From assembly GCF_910578445.1 (NCBI RefSeq), contig NZ_CAJTQC010000006.1, positions 273 to 64,272 of the forward strand: a stretch of DNA of 64,000 nt, written 5' to 3'. How positions within the stretch are numbered: position 1 is the stretch's first letter; each line of letters begins with the position of its first letter. The notes below the pieces were generated by a model. It had not been told where the DNA came from. It did no database searches and saw nothing but the letters and a program-made list of their open reading frames with translations. Below, one piece after another: positions 61,976 through 64,000 of this stretch. The translations under genes were made by a program, and so were the position numbers. This DNA is from an uncultured Duncaniella sp. GTDB lineage: Bacteria; Bacteroidota; Bacteroidia; Bacteroidales; Muribaculaceae.

Positions 61976-64000
61976 ATGAACACAAAAATCATATTTTCAA
62001 TGCTTCTGGCGGCTGCCGGTGCGTCTCCGATTACATCCTTCGCGACCCCAAAGCCTGTCGACCCGATTGTCAGCAGCGATTTCAACTCCAAAGAGGCCTC
62101 TATAGGCGACGAATCGATAAACCGCTGGCTCTCATCAGCCCGGCTTAGTGCCGACGAAGAGGAAGCCATGAAATTTCTCTATGCCTACATGGTGCTTGCC
62201 GACCGCAACGGCTACACGCCTGAATTTTTCCTCACCAACGTCCGCTCGTCGCTCCGCGCCGCCGATGAGATGCCGTGGGGCAAGACCGTCCCAGAGAGAG
62301 AGTTCCACCACTTTGTGCTGCCGGTACGTGTCAACAACGAAAGCCTCGACCTCTCGCGTCCTGCTTTCTATGAAGAGCTGAAAGACCGCGTGAAAGGCCT
62401 GAGCATGAAGGAAGCCATACTCGAAGTCAACCACTGGTGTCATGAAAAAGCCACCTACCAGCCATCGGACGCACGCACAAGCAATCCGCTCAGCACCGTC
62501 AGTCAGGCCATCGGACGCTGCGGAGAGGAATCGACATTCACTGTGGCAGCACTGCGCTCGGTCGGCATCCCCGCGCGTCAGGTCTACACTCCGCGCTGGG
62601 CACATACTGACGACAACCACGCTTGGGTAGAGGCTTGGGCAAACGGAAAATGGTATTTCATCGGGGCGTGCGAACCTGAACCAATATTAAACCTCGCATG
62701 GTTCAACTCTCCGGCATCGCGCGGAATGCTCATGAACACCAAGGTTTTCGGCCGTTACGATGGGCCGGAGGAAGTGCTCGAGCGCAAACCGACCACCACT
62801 ATTATAAATGTGACAGAAAACTATGCCCCGACACGCACGGTCAATGTCATCGTAAAAAACATCGACGGACGTCCGGTCGAGAACGCCACGGTCAACTTCT
62901 CGCTCTATAATTATGCCGAATTCTATCCCGTAGCCGTCAAAAAATCCGATTCCAACGGACACGCAAGCCTCAAAGGAGGCATCGGCGACTTCGTCATCTG
63001 GGCTTCTGACGGCAAAAACTTCGGCATAGCCAAAGCCGAAGGCTCAGACAAAAATGTGCAGGAAATCATACTTGACAAGAATTCCGACTGGACCGGTACT
63101 CTCGAACTGGACATCACACCGCCTGCCGCATCGGCCTCGCTCCCCTCGCCCACCCCGGAACAGCGTAGCCACAACGACCGCCTGACAGCCAAAGAGGACT
63201 CCATCCGCATGGCCTACGTAGCCACATTCGCCACGCCCGAAAGCGCATCAGCCTTGGCCGAACGCCTCGGCATTGACAAGAACAAGACTACGGAAATCCT
63301 GACACAATCACGCGGCAACCACTCAAACATCAGCAAATTTCTGACAGATATTCCTGCAAATCAGCGCAACAAGGCCCTGCGTCTGCTCCTCGCTGTTTCT
63401 GAGAAAGACCGCCGTGACATATCGGCCGAAGTACTCGCCGACCATCTCGCCACCCCCGACACGGACACGCCTCTCTTTGACCGCTACGTGATGAATCCGA
63501 GAGTCGAAAACGAGCCTTTGACACCATACAAGGCATTTTTCCGTTCAAAAATCCGACAGGAGGATGCACGCCACTATCGCTCCAACCCACAGGCATGGGT
63601 CGCATGGTGTCGCGACAACATTGCCACCGATACGGTCTGGAATCAACTCGGCATACCGATGTCGCCTGCGGCGGTATGGAATCTACGCACGGCCGACCGC
63701 CGTTCTCTCGACATATTCTTTGTAGCCTCGGCACGCAGCATGGGCATCCCCTCGCGTATCGACCCGGTGACAGGCAAAACGCAATATGCCGACGGCAACG
63801 GCAAATGGATTGACGTAAAATTGGCTGAAGAAGTCATTGCACCCTCCACCCCTAAAGGCCGGCTCGCTCTATCATTCACACCTTTAGGCCGTACCGTAGA
63901 TCCAAAATATTACTCACAGTTCACCCTGTCGAAAATTGAAAACGGACTTCCCCGCCTGCTGGAATATGAGGAGACCGACACTTACAAATCCATCACCGAC
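61976..64000 (+). CDS. Transglutaminase-like exported protein, partial (continues past the window)
   Basis: An uninterrupted frame of 675 codons runs from the ATG at 61976 to the last base. It has a signal peptide (about 1-23). The transglutaminase core is around residues 170-235, with Cys182 in IGRCGEESTFTVAALRS, His215 in DDNHAWVEAW, and Glu233 where the third catalytic Asp usually sits. A carboxypeptidase-regulatory or Ig-like domain (about 285-375) follows. Near residues 575-620 a second similar block (VASARSMGIPSRIDPVTGK; DGNGKWIDVKL) looks like a second transglutaminase-type fold without the first Cys motif. Such proteins in Bacteroidales may be peptidases or cell-surface processing enzymes; the function is unknown. 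It is likely co-transcribed with the fucosidase and cutC. Confidence 0.85.
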   Translation, partial: MNTKIIFSMLLAAAGASPITSFATPKPVDPIVSSDFNSKEASIGDESINRWLSSARLSADEEEAMKFLYAYMVLADRNGYTPEFFLTNVRSSLRAADEMPWGKTVPEREFHHFVLPVRVNNESLDLSRPAFYEELKDRVKGLSMKEAILEVNHWCHEKATYQPSDARTSNPLSTVSQAIGRCGEESTFTVAALRSVGIPARQVYTPRWAHTDDNHAWVEAWANGKWYFIGACEPEPILNLAWFNSPASRGMLMNTKVFGRYDGPEEVLERKPTTTIINVTENYAPTRTVNVIVKNIDGRPVENATVNFSLYNYAEFYPVAVKKSDSNGHASLKGGIGDFVIWASDGKNFGIAKAEGSDKNVQEIILDKNSDWTGTLELDITPPAASASLPSPTPEQRSHNDRLTAKEDSIRMAYVATFATPESASALAERLGIDKNKTTEILTQSRGNHSNISKFLTDIPANQRNKALRLLLAVSEKDRRDISAEVLADHLATPDTDTPLFDRYVMNPRVENEPLTPYKAFFRSKIRQEDARHYRSNPQAWVAWCRDNIATDTVWNQLGIPMSPAAVWNLRTADRRSLDIFFVASARSMGIPSRIDPVTGKTQYADGNGKWIDVKLAEEVIAPSTPKGRLALSFTPLGRTVDPKYYSQFTLSKIENGLPRLLEYEETDTYKSITD

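Overview
The window reads as Bacteroidota chromosome, order Bacteroidales; a Muribaculaceae/Parabacteroides-like member fits the roughly 50% GC coding sequence, but the species cannot be named from sequence alone. The main support is the Bacteroidota promoter pattern TTTG-N20-TAnnTTTG in front of several genes, the lack of strong Shine-Dalgarno sites, and the glycan-degrading gene content.

Left flank (1-9.9 kb): a truncated TonB-dependent outer-membrane barrel gene sits divergent to a histidine kinase/response regulator pair. Then come a tRNA-Ser(GCT) with its own promoter and terminator, a GH28 polygalacturonase-like enzyme, a Na+-coupled NSS-family symporter, a glycogen branching enzyme, and a YhcH/YjgK/YiaL-family protein.

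Core (9.9-57.9 kb): 19 consecutive minus-strand genes, nearly all with signal peptides, form what looks like a complete rhamnogalacturonan-II (RG-II) dismantling cluster. Two promoters divide it into two long operons. Operon A (57.9 to 27.2 kb, 12 genes) holds GH127, GH141, GH78, GH138, GH137-GH2, two GH2, GH106, a SASA-type acetylesterase, GH139, another GH2 and PL1. Operon B (26.4 to 9.9 kb, 7 genes) holds GH95, GH140, a GH78-sialidase-fold fusion, a GH43-like lipoprotein, GH143-GH142, GH78 and an STN-domain pectin-esterase-like hydrolase. Each family can be paired with a known RG-II linkage: apiose, aceric acid, 2-O-methyl-fucose, L-galactose, Rha-Kdo, Ara-Dha, the GalA and GlcA of chain A, and the homogalacturonan backbone. 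Parts of the gene order match what I remember of the Bacteroides thetaiotaomicron RG-II locus (GH139-esterase-GH106; GH137/GH2-GH138; GH78-GH141-GH127). No intact SusC/SusD pair, hybrid two-component regulator or sugar transporter lies in the window.

Right flank (58.2-64 kb): a GNAT acetyltransferase diverges from an AraC-family regulator. A probable plus-strand operon follows with a GH29 alpha-L-fucosidase, CutC and a transglutaminase-like exported protein that runs off the end.

The most notable features are the GH78-sialidase fusion, which mirrors the GH142-GH143 fusion and may act on the Rha-Kdo disaccharide; the STN domain on the esterase; a 13-bp motif shared by both operon promoters, overlapping a perfect palindrome in one; and the absence of import and sensing genes next to such a complete enzyme set.
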